A DNA stretch of 14,973 nucleotides from Desulfurellales bacterium (GTDB lineage: Bacteria; Campylobacterota_A; Desulfurellia; Desulfurellales; Hippeaceae). Of the stretch, positions 13,830-14,973 are shown in pieces (positions within the stretch are counted from its first letter, which is position 1; each line of letters starts with the position of its first letter). The notes under the pieces were generated by a model, which was not told the DNA's origin, searched no databases, and saw only the letters and a list, made by a program, of their open reading frames with translations. A program made the translations under genes and the position numbers. The stretch is from assembly GCA_027074255.1 (NCBI GenBank), contig JALTDI010000315.1:1-14973 (forward strand), written 5' to 3'.

Positions 13830-14450
13830 TTAATTCCCCTTTTTAATAATGTTTATATATTCGCCTTTGGAGCCGGGAACAGCTCCTTTCAGGGCTATAA
13901 TGTTATTCTTCTGATCTATTTTAATTACTTTGATGTTTTTTATCGTCACTCTGACGTTTCCGTAATGACCGGGCATTTTTCTACCCTTTACGACTCTGCC
14001 GGGGAATTCACAGTTTCCGATTGATCCCACTCTTCGGTTAAACATAGAACCATGACCGCCAGGGCCGCCTGAAAAGTTATGTCTTTTCATGACACCTGCA
14101 AATCCCTTTCCCTTCGTAGTTCCTACAACGTCAACAATTTCACCCTCCTTAAATAGATCCAGCTTTATTTCATCCTTTATGGCGTAATCGTTGATATCTT
14201 CCGTTCTGAATTCTTTCAAAACCCTTTTGGGTGACACACCGGATTTTTTCAGACCCATAAAAACAGGCTTCGTCAATCTTTTTTCCTTTGTATCAATAAA
14301 ACCGACTTTAATGGCATTATATCCGTCTTTTTCTTTTGTTTTAATCTGAGTTATAACACCCGGTTCTGCCTCCAATATAGTAACGGCTATGGCCTTACCG
14401 TTCTCATAAATTTGAGACATACCCAATTTTTTGGCAATCAAACCTAACAT
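13830..14450 (-). CDS. rplC: 50S ribosomal protein L3
   Basis: L3 initiates 50S assembly and extends a loop toward the peptidyl transferase centre. The 206-residue product starts MLGLIAKKLGMSQIYENGKA. Its central signature is TKGKGFAGVMKRHNFSGGPG (112-131), followed by HGS and GSIGNCEFPGRVVKGRKMPG (142-161) and HYGN. From memory, the GNCEFPGR...GHYGN form resembles Campylobacterota L3 proteins. The ATG overlaps the stop of a 26-codon open frame upstream (TAATG) and has GGGAG about eight bases before it. It is separated from rpsJ by an 82-base gap, the longest in the operon. Confidence 0.98.
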   Translation of the reverse strand: MLGLIAKKLGMSQIYENGKAIAVTILEAEPGVITQIKTKEKDGYNAIKVGFIDTKEKRLTKPVFMGLKKSGVSPKRVLKEFRTEDINDYAIKDEIKLDLFKEGEIVDVVGTTKGKGFAGVMKRHNFSGGPGGHGSMFNRRVGSIGNCEFPGRVVKGRKMPGHYGNVRVTIKNIKVIKIDQKNNIIALKGAVPGSKGEYINIIKKGN

Positions 14451-14530
14451 TATTCATACTCCCGTAACAATAATTTATTAAAAGAAACAGAGGAACCACT
14501 CTTACAAGTTCTTATTTCCATTCTATACAT
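14450..14530 (-). CDS. Possible 26-codon small open frame before rplC
   Basis: The frame starts with ATG two bases after the rpsJ stop and ends with a TAA whose last base is the first base of the rplC ATG (TAATG). Its predicted peptide begins MYRMEIRTCKSGSSVSFNKL and ends LLREYE. I do not recognise the peptide. It has no Shine-Dalgarno of its own, but ribosomes finishing rpsJ could reinitiate at this nearby ATG. The rplC Shine-Dalgarno (GGGAG) lies inside it. It may be a coupling or leader peptide, or simply a chance open frame in an AT-rich spacer; a run of this length without a stop is not rare. Translation is unproven. Confidence 0.22.
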   Translation of the reverse strand: MYRMEIRTCKSGSSVSFNKLLLREYE

Positions 14531-14532
14531 AC

Positions 14533-14838
14533 TTAGAGCTTTACTTCTATATCCACACCCGCCGGCAAATCTATTTTCATCAATGCATCAACAGTCTGCT
14601 GAGAAGCATCGACTATATCTATCAATCTTTTGTGAGTCCTGATTTCAAACTGCTCCCTTGACTTTTTGTTCACATGCGGTGAACGCAAAACCGTATATCT
14701 CGAGATACAGGTCGGAAGCGGTATGGGACCTTTAACCTTTGCACCGGTTTTATTGATAGTATTAACAATATCTTTCACAGAACTGTCCAAAAGATTGGCT
14801 TCGAAGGATTTAAGTTTTAGTCTTATTTTCTGACCCAT
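14533..14838 (-). CDS. rpsJ: 30S ribosomal protein S10
   Basis: S10 is a 30S head protein and, bound to NusB, also part of the transcription antitermination complex. The 101-residue product starts MGQKIRLKLKSFEANLLDSS and has the family motifs TGAKVKGPIPLP, RYTVLRSPHVNKKSREQFEI and RTHKRLIDIVDASQQTVDAL, ending in LPAGVDIEVKL. The length is typical (101-103). The ATG is 16 bases after the tuf stop, with GAGGGG upstream. It is followed by the 82-base spacer before rplC. Confidence 0.99.
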   Translation of the reverse strand: MGQKIRLKLKSFEANLLDSSVKDIVNTINKTGAKVKGPIPLPTCISRYTVLRSPHVNKKSREQFEIRTHKRLIDIVDASQQTVDALMKIDLPAGVDIEVKL

Positions 14839-14854
14839 TTTTTTTATTCCCCTC

Positions 14855-14973
14855 TTACTCTATTATCTCAGTGACTACACCGGCACCGACAGTTCTTCCG
14901 CCTTCTCTTATAGCAAATCTCGTTTCTTTTTCAAGTGCTATAGGAGCAATCAGAGTTACAACCATTTCAACAT
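14855..14973 (-). CDS. tuf: Elongation factor Tu, C-terminal end only
   Basis: EF-Tu delivers aminoacyl-tRNA to the ribosome as a GTP complex. Only the last 38 codons plus the stop are in the window; the gene continues past base 14973. The visible peptide includes VEMVVTLIAPIALEKETRFA and IREGGRTVGAGVVTEIIE, the standard C-terminus of EF-Tu domain 3. The gene is intact as far as seen. It lies 16 bases upstream of rpsJ in the same direction, the common fusA-tuf-rpsJ arrangement, so it is probably co-transcribed with the ribosomal genes. Confidence 0.97.
   Translation of the reverse strand, partial: VEMVVTLIAPIALEKETRFAIREGGRTVGAGVVTEIIE

Noticed and set aside
14448..14463. A 13-base string, GTTACGGGAGTAT, occurs both at the rplC ribosome-binding site and at the rplQ terminator (minus strand)
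   Set aside because: A single 13-base match between two points in a 15 kb window is expected by chance; both copies have separate explanations.
14495..14516. Weak hairpin (GAAC...GTTC) in the rpsJ-rplC spacer as a possible regulatory structure
   Set aside because: It has only four paired bases, a long loop and no T tract.

Overview
This window is a single, uninterrupted ribosomal-protein super-operon, all of it on the minus strand, so transcription runs from high to low coordinates. It holds 31 complete protein genes plus the 3' end of tuf. The order is tuf'-rpsJ-rplC-rplD-rplW-rplB-rpsS-rplV-rpsC-rplP-rpmC-rpsQ-rplN-rplX-rplE-rpsZ-rpsH-rplF-rplR-rpsE-rpmD-rplO-secY-adk-map-infA-rpmJ-rpsM-rpsK-rpsD-rpoA-rplQ. 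This is the classic bacterial S10, spc and alpha operons fused end to end. A strong intrinsic terminator follows rplQ at about 48-74.

Region by region: 14855-14973 is the C-terminal end of EF-Tu. 10183-14838 is the S10 block, 5981-9927 the spc block, and 4686-5984 secY. 3053-4672 carries adk, map and infA, and 104-3039 is the alpha block (rpmJ to rplQ). Most gaps are under 25 bases and many neighbours overlap by 1-17 bases. The only larger gap (82 bases, rpsJ-rplC) is almost exactly filled by a 26-codon open frame whose stop overlaps the rplC start as TAATG. No gene-free stretch reaches 300 bases. No convincing internal promoter was seen, so the main promoter probably lies upstream of tuf, outside the window.

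The products work together: small- and large-subunit ribosomal proteins, initiation factor 1, elongation factor Tu, RNA polymerase alpha, the SecY translocon channel, adenylate kinase, and methionine aminopeptidase, which trims nascent chains. The set is complete and every gene looks intact. I see no insertion sequence, CRISPR array, tRNA, riboswitch or foreign gene.

The organism is an AT-rich bacterium with strong Shine-Dalgarno use and compact coding. The secY-adk-map-infA-rpmJ order and the zinc-binding forms of S4, S14, L24 and L36 occur in several phyla. One L3 stretch (about residues 142-165) resembles, from memory, the Campylobacterota form, which makes a Desulfurella/Hippea-like lineage a tentative idea; Deferribacterota or a deltaproteobacterium-like lineage are alternatives. 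Overall this is an ordinary core-genome region. The points worth a second look are the small open frame before rplC, the TTG start of rpsC, several genes whose longest frame starts inside the Shine-Dalgarno sequence, and the divergent S8 N-terminus.
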